Assembly: GCF_014490725.1 (NCBI RefSeq) | Contig: NZ_JACOQL010000009.1 | Coordinates: 1 to 32,341, forward strand | Source: Paracoccus amoyensis | GTDB taxonomy: Bacteria; Pseudomonadota; Alphaproteobacteria; Rhodobacterales; Rhodobacteraceae | Length of the DNA: 32,341 bases | Direction of reading: 5' to 3' | Notes under the pieces: model-generated | Databases searched by the model: none | Told to the model about the DNA's origin: nothing | Seen by the model: the letters and a program-made list of their open reading frames with translations, nothing else | Shown: positions 25,210 to 32,341 of the stretch, piece after piece | Layout: each line of letters starts with the position of its first letter | How positions within the stretch are numbered: the stretch's first letter is position 1 | Program-made: the position numbers and the translations under genes

Positions 25210-26685
25210 TTGTCCCTATCTGATCTTGCATCAAAACTGAACGATTCCAGCCTGTTGGTTGAAAAAACCCTGATTGCGGGACAATGGATCACCGCGCGGG
25301 ACGGGGCCACGTTCAATGTGCATGACCCGGCGACGGGGCGGCTGATCGCTGCGGTCCCTGATCTGGGATCTGCCGATCTTGCCGATGCCATCGACGCCGC
25401 CCACGCCGTTCAGCCGGACTGGGCCGCGCTGCCCGCCAAGGACCGAGCGGCCCTGCTGCGCCGCTTTCACGATCTGATCCTTGCCAATGCCGGTGATCTG
25501 GCCATCATCCTGACCGCCGAGATGGGCAAGCCCTTGCCCGAGGCTCGGGCCGAGGTTCTTTACGGCGCATCCTATGTCGAATGGTTCGCCGAAGAGGCAA
25601 AGCGCGTCTATGGCGACATCATCCCCGCGCCGCTGCCCGACCGGCGTATGCTTGTCGTCAAGAGGCCGGTGGGCGTGGTCGGTGCAATCACGCCGTGGAA
25701 TTTCCCCAGTGCGATGCTGGCGCGCAAGCTGGCCCCCGCGCTTGCGGTCGGCTGCACCGTGGTGGCCAAACCCGCAGCGCAGACCCCGCTTTCGGCCCTG
25801 GCTCTGGCGGTTTTGGCCGAACGCGCGGGCATCCCCGGCGGTGTGCTGAACATCGTGACCGCGACCGATGCGCCGATGGTGGGCGAAATGCTTTGCGCAA
25901 GCGAAAAAGTCAGGAAAATCTCGTTTACCGGCTCGACCAATGTGGGGCGTATCCTGATGCGCCAGGGGGCAGAGCAGATCAAGAAACTCAGCCTGGAATT
26001 GGGCGGAAACGCGCCTTTCATCGTTTTCGATGATGCCGATATCGATGCAGCGGTCGAAGGGGCGGTCGCCGCGAAGTTCCGCAATGCCGGCCAGACCTGC
26101 GTCTGCGCCAATCGCATCTATGTGCAATCCGGCGTCTATGACGCGTTTGCGGAAAAGCTGACGCAGCGGGTGCGCGGCCTTCAGGTCGGAGACGGCTTTT
26201 CGGAAGGGGCCGAGATCGGCCCCCTGATTGACAGCAATGCCGTGGCCAAAGTTGCCGAGCATCTGGACAACGCCCTGTCGCTTGGTGCCCGGGTCAGGGT
26301 TGGCGGCACCGCGGCGCAACAGGGTGAGCAGTTCTTTCTGCCCACCGTGCTGACCGGCGTCACCCCCGGCATGAAGGTCGCCTCGGAAGAGACATTCGGC
26401 CCGCTCGCGCCCCTGTTTTCCTTCGATACCGAGGCGCAGGTGATCGGGATGGCCAATGATACCCAGTTCGGCCTTGCAGGCTATTTCTATTCGCGGGATC
26501 TGGCCCGGATTTTCCGGGTGGCCGAGGCGCTGGAAACCGGGATGGTGGGCGTCAATACCGGGCTTATTTCCTCGGAACTGGCGCCCTTCGGCGGTGTCAA
26601 GCAATCGGGCCTTGGCCGCGAGGGGTCGAAATATGGCGCGGATGATTATCTCGATCTGAAATATATCTGCCTGAACCTGTCCTGA
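25210..26685 (+). CDS. gabD: NAD(P)-dependent succinate-semialdehyde dehydrogenase, GabD-like
   Basis: A 491-residue aldehyde dehydrogenase. Key residues are N164 in TPWNF, K187 in VVAKPA, E263 in LELGGNAP, and catalytic C297 in FRNAGQTCVCANR. The pair C297/C299 and the FRNAGQTCVCANR stretch match GabD enzymes. It would oxidise succinic semialdehyde to succinate, delivering arginine carbon to the TCA cycle. The start chosen is TTG 25210, five bases after GCAGGAGG. Earlier in-frame starts, down to 25072, run into the NTF2-like gene and lack ribosome sites. A glutarate-semialdehyde specificity is the main alternative. Confidence 0.85.
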   Translation: MSLSDLASKLNDSSLLVEKTLIAGQWITARDGATFNVHDPATGRLIAAVPDLGSADLADAIDAAHAVQPDWAALPAKDRAALLRRFHDLILANAGDLAIILTAEMGKPLPEARAEVLYGASYVEWFAEEAKRVYGDIIPAPLPDRRMLVVKRPVGVVGAITPWNFPSAMLARKLAPALAVGCTVVAKPAAQTPLSALALAVLAERAGIPGGVLNIVTATDAPMVGEMLCASEKVRKISFTGSTNVGRILMRQGAEQIKKLSLELGGNAPFIVFDDADIDAAVEGAVAAKFRNAGQTCVCANRIYVQSGVYDAFAEKLTQRVRGLQVGDGFSEGAEIGPLIDSNAVAKVAEHLDNALSLGARVRVGGTAAQQGEQFFLPTVLTGVTPGMKVASEETFGPLAPLFSFDTEAQVIGMANDTQFGLAGYFYSRDLARIFRVAEALETGMVGVNTGLISSELAPFGGVKQSGLGREGSKYGADDYLDLKYICLNLS

Positions 26686-26736
26686 CGACTACCGGGGCTC
26701 TTGCAGCATATCAAGCCATGTGAAGGAAGGATCCGG

Positions 26737-28254
26737 ATGGACCAGACAATTGAACGCTATTTTTCGGATTTTTCCGTCCCGGCTGATGTTCGGTCTTTCG
26801 TCGCCCGCCCCATCGGCCATTTCATCGAGGGAAAAGAGGAGGCCGCCACATCCGATCAAATTGATCTGGTCGAACCGTTCACCGGCCAGCGGTTGACCGG
26901 GCTTGCCAGCGGCAGCGCCGAAGATGTGGACCGCGCCGTCAGGTCTGCGCGGCAGGCGCTGGACGGTCCCTGGGGTCGGATGCCCGCGCTGGAGCGGCAG
27001 CGGCTGATCCTGCGTCTGGCCGAAATGATGGAGGCCGACGCAGATTTCCTTGCCCATCTCGAAGCGATCGATGTCGGTAAATCCATCACCGATGCGCGCA
27101 ATATCGACGTTCCCGGTGCCATTGCGAATTTTCAGTATTTCGCGGGCTGGACCAGCAAGCTGGACGGTCGCACGACCGGCGCGGTCGCCTTGCCGGGAGA
27201 GACGCTGACCTATACGATCAAGGAGCCGGTCGGCGTGGTCGCCGCGATCGTGCCGTGGAACTTTCCCCTGCAAATCCTGTCATGGAAACTTGCGGCTGCC
27301 CTGGCCTGCGGCTGCACCATCGTCTGCAAACCGTCCGAACAGACCCCGCTTTCGGCCATGCGGTTGGCCTTTCTGGCATCGCAGGCGGGCTTTCCAGAGG
27401 GTGTCATCAATGTGGTCAACGGCTTCGGCCACGTTATCGGACAGGCGCTTGCCGCCCATCCGGGCGTTGATAAACTGACCTTTACCGGCTCGACTCCCGT
27501 CGGGACAGCGGTCGGCAAGACCGCGCTCGACACGATGAAACGCCTGACGCTGGAACTGGGCGGTAAATCCCCGGTCATCGTGACCGGCAAGGCCGATCTG
27601 CAAAATGCGGCGCAAGCGATCCTGTCCGGTATCTTTCTGAACTCAGGGCAGGTCTGCGATGCAGGTTCACGGGTCTATGTGCAGGACAGCGCGCATGACG
27701 AGTTGATCGAACTGCTGCGCATCGGGGCGGAAGCATTGACCATCGGACCGGGACTGGATCCGACGGCCCGGATCACGCCGTTGGTTTCGGCCCTGCATCG
27801 CGGGCGCGTTCTGAACCACATTGAGACCGCCCATACCCAAGGTGCTGCCCTAGTGACCGGAGAGAGTGCCAGCGGTGATCGCCGCGAGGATGGCATTCTG
27901 CGGCCGACCATCTTTAACCGTTGCGCGGAAACCATGGATATCCTCAGAGAGGAGGTCTTTGGACCGGTCCTTGCGATTGGCACATTTTCTGACATAGACG
28001 CAGCTGTCGCGAGGGCGAACACCGGTGACTTCGGGCTTGCCGCCGCCGTTTATTCCGAGGATGTGAACGAAACGATTCATCTGTCACGTCGCCTGAAAGC
28101 CGGAAATATCTATGTGAATGCGCATGGGCTTATCGACCCCACAATGCCATTTGGCGGACTTGGCGCTTCCGGTTTTGGCAAGGACATGGGACCTGAACAA
28201 CTTGACGGCTTCCTGTCCACCAAAAGCGTATATGTCCAGGTCAGGGACGCGTGA
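26737..28254 (+). CDS. Aldehyde dehydrogenase, probable 4-guanidinobutyraldehyde dehydrogenase
   Basis: A 505-residue aldehyde dehydrogenase with N175 in VPWNFPLQ, K198 in VCKPSEQTP, E273 in LELGGKSP and catalytic C307 in FLNSGQVCDAGSR. The N-terminal 30 residues are slightly longer than usual. ATG 26737 follows AAGGAAGG at the right distance; upstream starts lack one. It is the last gene of the operon, 51 bp after the GabD-like gene. Since GabD covers succinic semialdehyde, this second enzyme most simply fills the missing step from 4-guanidinobutyraldehyde to 4-guanidinobutyrate, done by KauB in Pseudomonas. Related enzymes also oxidise betaine aldehyde or gamma-glutamyl aminobutyraldehyde, so the substrate is inferred from context. 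Confidence 0.8.
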   Translation: MDQTIERYFSDFSVPADVRSFVARPIGHFIEGKEEAATSDQIDLVEPFTGQRLTGLASGSAEDVDRAVRSARQALDGPWGRMPALERQRLILRLAEMMEADADFLAHLEAIDVGKSITDARNIDVPGAIANFQYFAGWTSKLDGRTTGAVALPGETLTYTIKEPVGVVAAIVPWNFPLQILSWKLAAALACGCTIVCKPSEQTPLSAMRLAFLASQAGFPEGVINVVNGFGHVIGQALAAHPGVDKLTFTGSTPVGTAVGKTALDTMKRLTLELGGKSPVIVTGKADLQNAAQAILSGIFLNSGQVCDAGSRVYVQDSAHDELIELLRIGAEALTIGPGLDPTARITPLVSALHRGRVLNHIETAHTQGAALVTGESASGDRREDGILRPTIFNRCAETMDILREEVFGPVLAIGTFSDIDAAVARANTGDFGLAAAVYSEDVNETIHLSRRLKAGNIYVNAHGLIDPTMPFGGLGASGFGKDMGPEQLDGFLSTKSVYVQVRDA

Positions 28255-28347
28255 CAGACAGATTAAAGGCGTTTCATAGGGCCTCCAACCTTTCGAGCTT
28301 TTCCACGGCGTCGCGCCCATGATTGGTGAGTAAAGAGACACATTGGT

Positions 28348-29140
28348 ATGGTTTACCGGCTGCCGGCAGGCTACTTCGCCGGCAGGATGGGCGGTACCCA
28401 TCGGGCCCCGGATGACTTCGACCTGAACGAAATAACACCCACCGAGCGGCGTCGGCTTGCCTGGCATCTGCCGGAGGACTTCAACCGGCGGCCGTGCCGC
28501 GAGCAGGCTGAGATTGTCGACTGGGTTTGGATTGTCATCATCAGTGGCTCGGCCCACTACCGCCGGTATCAGATGGCAATGATGCGCCAGCGTTATGCTG
28601 TTCGCTTTACCTGCGCTTCCGGGCCACGCCGCAAGTCCTCAATTACCGCGGCGGAAGGTAAGTCCGACATCATCAACGCGTCGAAGCGGCTGAACGATGA
28701 GATGGCGGAAATCCTGAGCTTCAAGACCTCGACCTTTGCCGCTTTCGGTTTGCAGCGGAACGGGGTCTGGGGTGAGGAGACCGCCTCGCAGAAAGTCGAG
28801 CACTCGGGCTTTGGGTCGGTGTTTTTGCTGCCCCGCCGGAAAGCGAGGTCCAAAGCTTCGGCGTGGACCCCAGCCTCCTGACTTTCGCGGTGATGATCTT
28901 CCCGCAGGTCTGCGACTGGTATCTGCAATGGCGCGAGCGGCGCCATGGCTTCTACACCACATGGGAGATAGACCTGCTGTCGATTGCCGCGGCATTCTGC
29001 CGGGAGGAGACTGGGTGGCTGCGCCAGACGCTGAGCATGGCAGGCAGCCTGAAGGAAATTGAGGACTGATCTCGGAGCAGGACATCCCCGAAGCGCGTGC
29101 CGACTGGGGCGGGGCGTGCGGCGGGATGTATAAGCACGGC
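28348..29140 (+). pseudogene. Decayed integrase-like gene with at least two frameshifts
   Basis: Three consecutive open stretches in different frames read as one protein. The first, from about 28500, includes REQAEIVDWVWIVIISGSAHYR, RRYQMAMMRQRYAVRF and MAEILSFKTSTFAAFGLQRN, ending near 28795. The second reads FAAPPESEVQSFGVDPSLLT then FAVMIFPQVCDWYLQWRERR and HGFYTTWEIDLL to a stop at 29067-29069. The third continues LISEQDIPEARADWGGACGG then MYKH to about 29140. Order and spacing fit a single gene with frameshifts near 28800 and 29060. From memory, it resembles the N-terminal part of a long tyrosine-recombinase-like protein found in Rhodobacteraceae. That family assignment is weak, while the frameshifted continuity is directly visible. 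The first 50 codons may be unrelated. Confidence 0.45.
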
Positions 29141-29628
29141 CGACCCCGGCACCTTCTTCGTCAAGACGGCGAAGACGACCAGCACCAATGCCGCCTATTG
29201 CCAGAACACCTTCTACGAGGCTTGGGTTGCCGGACAGAGTAGGCGACTGCTATCGCCGCCAATGGCCAATGTCAGGTCGGGAAAATCGGCGCTGAGCCCC
29301 GGAAGCAGGTCGGCAAGCCGCGTCTGGCCCCCTGCGCCGCACCTTGCGTGCCTGCGCGACCCGGCGCAGGGGGCCAGTTTGGCCTCAATCTGCATGTTCG
29401 CCCCGTCGATATCGTCGAGCATATGGTCAGCGAAGCGTCATGATTATCTGTGGCATATGACGATCTGATCGACGTGGCGGGAAGACTGTCGATCTTTTCG
29501 GCTTGCACCGACATGTTCTGGTCTGCAGGACATGTTCTGGTCTTCAGGGGGTTATCGTGCGCACGAGCGTTCCTCGAGAAACCCTTGGTTGGAGTGCCTA
29601 AAACACCGTAGTTGGATGTTTCTTAAAG
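29141..29628. other. No gene recognised; decayed DNA with a short direct repeat
   Basis: Short open frames on both strands lack starts, ribosome sites and recognisable motifs. The only structured element is the tandem 19-bp repeat at 29510-29547. The last 60 bases before the AbiEi start contain GTTGGA twice (29588-29593 and 29611-29616), possibly part of its promoter or operator region, though no convincing -35/-10 pair stands out. Confidence 0.35.
29510..29547. repeat. Tandem pair of 19-bp direct repeats
   Basis: GACATGTTCTGGTCTGCAG (29510-29528) is followed immediately by GACATGTTCTGGTCTTCAG (29529-29547), differing at one base. Such pairs occur at ends of some insertion sequences and at protein-binding sites. 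No transposase is recognisable next to it. Confidence 0.8.
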
Positions 29629-30492
29629 ATGCCTGCGGCGTCTGCTTTGAAAATATGCCACCATAAGCGTCATGGTGACCAAAGATCTCAAAACCTGAAG
29701 AAAGTTCTTGAGGCAGTGCCCACAGGGTATCTGGTCGATGCCGCGTGGCTCACCGCGCATGGTGTCGCCTACGAGACTTTTCGCGACTATGTCAAGCGTG
29801 GCTGGCTCGAGCGAGTTACCCGAGGCCTTTTCCGTCGCCCGTTTCCGGGCACTTCTGCTTCGGATACGATCGACTGGAAGATCTGTCTGCTCTCGGTCCA
29901 GCATATCATGCGCTACAATGTCCATGTCGGTGGCATGAAGGCGCTCGCCCAGCAGGGTCACGGGCATTACCTGCGCCTGGGCGGCAACGCCCCGGTATGG
30001 GTCTACGGCGAAGCGATACCGAACTGGCTTTCGAAGCTGCCGCTGAACGCGCGGATCGAGACGCGCAGCAGGTCTCTTTTTGACGATCCGAAGCTGGGCT
30101 TTCCCGATGATACCACGGATGCCGGGCAAATCCTCCCCTGGGACTGGCAGCTCAGGATGTCGTCTCCCGAACGGGCAATCCTCGAAGCTATCGATGAGTT
30201 GCCCGATCATGAAAGTTTTCACAACCTCGACATGGTATTCGAGAGCCTGACAACGCTGCGCCCGAAGATTCTGTCGGCGCTGCTGTACAGTTGCAGAAAG
30301 ATCAAGGCGAAGCGGCTGTTCTTCGTCTTCGCTGATCGCCACAGGCACTCATGGCGCAAGCGCCTCGATCCCGAGGGGTTCGACCTTGGCAGCGGCGACC
30401 GCGCCTTGGTAAATGGCGGCAGGATACACCCACGGTACCGTATCGTGGTGCCGGAGGAATTCGTAGCGACAGAGGCTGGCGATGGCATGTGA
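29629..30492 (+). CDS. abiEi: AbiEi-family antitoxin of a type IV toxin-antitoxin system
   Basis: A protein of about 287 residues. The N-terminal winged helix-turn-helix (about residues 24-75, LKKVLEAVPTGYLVDAAWLT and RGWLERVTRGLFRRP) is typical of AbiEi antitoxins, and the C-terminal domain contains LPWDWQLRMSSPERAILEAI, the AbiEi antitoxin core. AbiEi represses its own operon and counteracts AbiEii without direct binding in known systems. The ATG at 29629 lacks a strong ribosome site, and the first 20 codons look atypical, so an internal start is possible. Its stop overlaps the toxin start by 11 bp, the normal layout. The gene appears intact. Confidence 0.88.
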   Translation: MPAASALKICHHKRHGDQRSQNLKKVLEAVPTGYLVDAAWLTAHGVAYETFRDYVKRGWLERVTRGLFRRPFPGTSASDTIDWKICLLSVQHIMRYNVHVGGMKALAQQGHGHYLRLGGNAPVWVYGEAIPNWLSKLPLNARIETRSRSLFDDPKLGFPDDTTDAGQILPWDWQLRMSSPERAILEAIDELPDHESFHNLDMVFESLTTLRPKILSALLYSCRKIKAKRLFFVFADRHRHSWRKRLDPEGFDLGSGDRALVNGGRIHPRYRIVVPEEFVATEAGDGM

Positions 30493-31398
30493 GGGTTATG
30501 AAATCCAAGTCGCGCTGCTCGTGCGCCTGCTCCCGCATGTCGCGAAGGAAAGGGCATTCGCGCTCAAGGGCGGCACGGCGATCAGCCTGTTCTACCGCGA
30601 TCTGCCCCGCCTGTCGGTCGATATCGATCTGACCTACCTGCCGATCAAGGATCGCCGTGAAAGCCTCGCTGAGATCAACGAGGCAATGGATCGCATGGCC
30701 GCCGCCATCGAGGGCAGCATCGCCGGCGCGAAGACGCAACGCATCCAGGGCGGGAAGGCGGCGCCACCCGTGTTCTCGTTCGACTGAGTGGTGCCGAGAT
30801 CAAGATCGAGACCTCGCCGGTCATGCGTGGCCCGGTCCACGATCCTGAGATGCGTCCGGTGTCACATGCGGTTGAGGACGAATTCGGCTATGCAGAGATG
30901 CAGGTGGTTTCCTTCGAGGAACTGTTCGGAGGCAAGTTGCATGCCGCAGTGGACCGCCAGCATCCGCGTGACCTCTATGACATCAAGCTGCTGCACGAGA
31001 ATGAAGGTGTGACAGAGGATCTGTTCTGGACCTTCCTTATCTACATTGCCTGCTCATCGCGTCCCGCAGATGAACTTCTGGACCCGAACTTTATCGACCT
31101 CGACCAGCCTTATACGAAAGAGTTTGAAGGCATGACGAAGGTCCGTGTCAGTCTTGACGACCTGCTCGAAACCCGCAAACGGTTGGTCGCGGACATCCGG
31201 TCTCGCCTTGATGAAAAGGCCAGGATGTTTCTTCTGAGCCTGCATGATGGCACGCCCGACTTCGATGCCATCGAACGGCCCCGCGCGGCTGACCTGCCTG
31301 CGGTTCGTTGGAAGCTGATCAATCCGGAGAAGCTGAAGAACGACAAGCCGCCCACCCATAAGGAGCAACGTTTTGTACTGGAAGGGCTGTCCAGTTAG
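30482..31398 (+). pseudogene. abiEii: AbiEii-family nucleotidyltransferase toxin, broken by a 1-bp frameshift
   Basis: The ATG at 30482 opens a frame with LKGGTAISLFYRD and LSVDIDLTYL (GGT at 30-32, D47 and D49), the nucleotidyltransferase active site of AbiEii. It ends at TGA 30785-30787 after about 101 codons. The continuation lies one frame over: RVLVRLSGAEIKIETSPVMR, then EELFGGKLHAAVDRQHPRDL, and on to 31398, the remainder of a normal AbiEii. Adding one base in the GC-rich run at about 30757-30766 (AAGGCGGCGCC) would restore a protein of 305 residues, the usual length. The truncated product keeps the metal-binding aspartates but lacks the C-terminal domain, so the toxin is probably inactive, unless this is a sequencing error. 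Confidence 0.88.
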
Positions 31399-31620
31399 TC
31401 TTTGGGGAGTGACCGACCTCTGCTGTTAGAGGCGAGGTGTTCGTGCTTTGAAAACAGGGTTTCCCAAACGACGGCAACGAGTTACATTAAGCAGCGAGTT
31501 TTGGAATTTGGCGTTCGACCAATCGCAAGTATCGTTGGTTGCACGCCCCCGAAACCAGAGTGTCACACAAAATCAATAGATAAGTAGGTGGTACTAAAAT
31601 ACCACCGGCCTTTCCCACGT
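31399..31620. other. AT-richer intergenic DNA after the AbiE pair
   Basis: Base composition falls clearly below that of the flanking genes. No convincing ORF or RNA gene is visible. The only structured element is the hairpin at 31587-31606. Confidence 0.4.
31587..31606. other. Perfect 7-bp inverted repeat (hairpin or recombination site)
   Basis: GGTGGTA (31587-31593) and TACCACC (31600-31606) flank the 6-base loop CTAAAA. No T-run follows, so a terminator role is weak. The symmetry and the AT core would also fit a binding or crossover site. Confidence 0.5.
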
Positions 31621-31902
31621 CTACATCAACGCCACATCAACTCCCAGCCAGAAAAACTGCATCCGCACGCATAAGCACGCAACCGGAGGCACTGGCCGAC
31701 AAAGATGCCGCGATGGGAGTCGCGGGTGTTCCAGATCAACGCTGTCGTTCAAACGAATCTCGCGTCGGAGCGCTCCTCCTATTGGTCCTAACCACAATAG
31801 CACGTCGCCCGCACGATTCGCCTCAGCAACATGCGCAAGTGCGCTAAGGTGGGCATCTGCGGGTGCGTGCCGACGCCGCATGGCGTTCCGGATGCTGTTC
31901 AT
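31621..31902 (-). CDS. Doubtful small ORF, 93 aa, unrecognised
   Basis: From ATG 31902 the frame reads MNSIRNAMRRRHAPADAHLS then ALAHVAEANRAGDVLLWLG and stops at 31621. The open frame extends upstream antisense to vgrG, which weakens the case. There is no strong ribosome site and I know no family. It is listed because the N-terminal half looks protein-like and nothing else explains this 280-bp stretch. Confidence 0.2.
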   Translation of the reverse strand: MNSIRNAMRRRHAPADAHLSALAHVAEANRAGDVLLWLGPIGGALRREIRLNDSVDLEHPRLPSRHLCRPVPPVACLCVRMQFFWLGVDVALM

Positions 31903-31965
31903 CCCGTCCTGAACGCTGTGTAAACGCCCCGGATTGTAGGTTTTTGATTTCGAGTCGGAGGTTTT

Positions 31966-32341
31966 AAGAACGCTCCTTTCAGCCAGGCCGAGCGGCTGGG
32001 TCGGTTGACGACCGCTCTTGGCGCCGATGTTCTGGTTCTTCTGCGTTTCGATGGCAGCGATCATCTCAACGACCTTTTCGAATATCGCGTCGAGGCGCTG
32101 GCCACCCGTGACAATCTGGATTTCGACGCACTCGTCGGCACCCATGCCACGGTGGAGATCGAGGCCCATGACCAGGTGCGGCCCTTCGACGGCATCGTCA
32201 CCTCGGCGCGTTGGGCGGGTGTGGGCGAGAACGGGCATCGCTATGATCTGACGCTCAGGCCGTGGTTCTGGCTGGCCGGACGTCGCCGCAACCAGCTGAT
32301 TTTCCATAATAAGACTGTGGTGCAGATCCTGCAGGAACTGC
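31966..32341 (+). CDS. vgrG: VgrG type VI secretion spike protein, N-terminal part, runs off window
   Basis: The plus-strand frame reads FSQAERLGRLTTALGADVLV then LLRFDGSDHLNDLFEYRVEA, FDALVGTHATVEIEAHDQVR and LTLRPWFWLAGRRRNQLIFH, to the window edge. This is the gp27-like N-terminal domain of VgrG/TssI, the trimeric tip that carries effectors out of the cell. An in-frame TGA lies at 31945-31947, and no ATG, GTG or TTG is present between it and the conserved FSQAERL. The first start-type codon is TTG 32005, which would drop the first conserved residues. GGAGG at 31957-31961 is a possible ribosome site. The true start is therefore unresolved, and the gene may have lost its start by rearrangement. 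I placed the feature start at the KNAPFSQ codons. Confidence 0.85.

Noticed and set aside
29213..29422. Minus-strand 69-codon frame near the AbiE operon
   Set aside because: Its start is plausible but no family or ribosome site is visible, and the surrounding DNA is decayed. Not enough to call a gene.
1..32341. CRISPR arrays, tRNA or rRNA genes
   Set aside because: I saw no regularly spaced repeats and no cloverleaf or rRNA-like conserved stretches. The only direct repeats are short tandem ones at 7657-7689 and 29510-29547.

Overview
The window looks like accessory DNA from a Rhodobacteraceae bacterium, most likely Paracoccus or a close relative. It is GC-rich, and its left edge carries two tail genes typical of the Rhodobacterales gene transfer agent (GTA): a DUF2793 protein and the C-terminal part of the baseplate 'megatron' protein. 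Its right edge carries the N-terminus of a VgrG type VI secretion spike of the type common in this family. Genus is inference only.

Layout. 1-3012 (minus): GTA tail genes, the second cut off at its 5' end. 3013-8045: mosaic DNA with an orphan 312-aa gene, an IS3 remnant with an internal deletion, and a large serine recombinase split by one in-frame amber codon. 8036-12037 (minus): remains of an arginine operon, in order of transcription truncated hisQ-type permease, hisM-type permease, M20 amidohydrolase/carbamoylase, AruH arginine:pyruvate transaminase, and a broken aruI. An IS110 remnant (12126-12600) lies where the rest of that operon should be. 12653-16542 (minus): intact aruI, a GlcD-type FAD oxidase and an IclR regulator. 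16677-28254 (plus): a divergent operon with a PotDABC-type ABC importer, a guanidinobutyrase-type ureohydrolase, an M20 deacylase, a class III omega-aminotransferase, a small NTF2-like protein and two aldehyde dehydrogenases. 28348-32341: a frameshifted integrase-like gene, an AbiE type IV toxin-antitoxin pair with a frameshifted toxin, AT-richer DNA, and the start of vgrG.

How the genes work together. The centre encodes every step of the arginine transaminase (ATA) route known from Pseudomonas aeruginosa: L-arginine + pyruvate to 2-ketoarginine (AruH), to 4-guanidinobutyraldehyde (AruI), to 4-guanidinobutyrate (KauB-like dehydrogenase), to GABA + urea (guanidinobutyrase), to succinic semialdehyde (omega-aminotransferase), to succinate (GabD-like dehydrogenase). 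Two importers, two amidohydrolases and an FAD-linked 2-hydroxyacid dehydrogenase suggest the island also accepts conjugated or reduced guanidino compounds. A perfect 12-bp palindrome lies exactly between the -35 and -10 boxes of the plus-strand promoter and is the best candidate operator, probably for the IclR protein.

The edges of the island are full of decayed mobile DNA (IS3, IS110, serine recombinase, integrase-like gene), which fits assembly of the cluster by repeated insertion and deletion.
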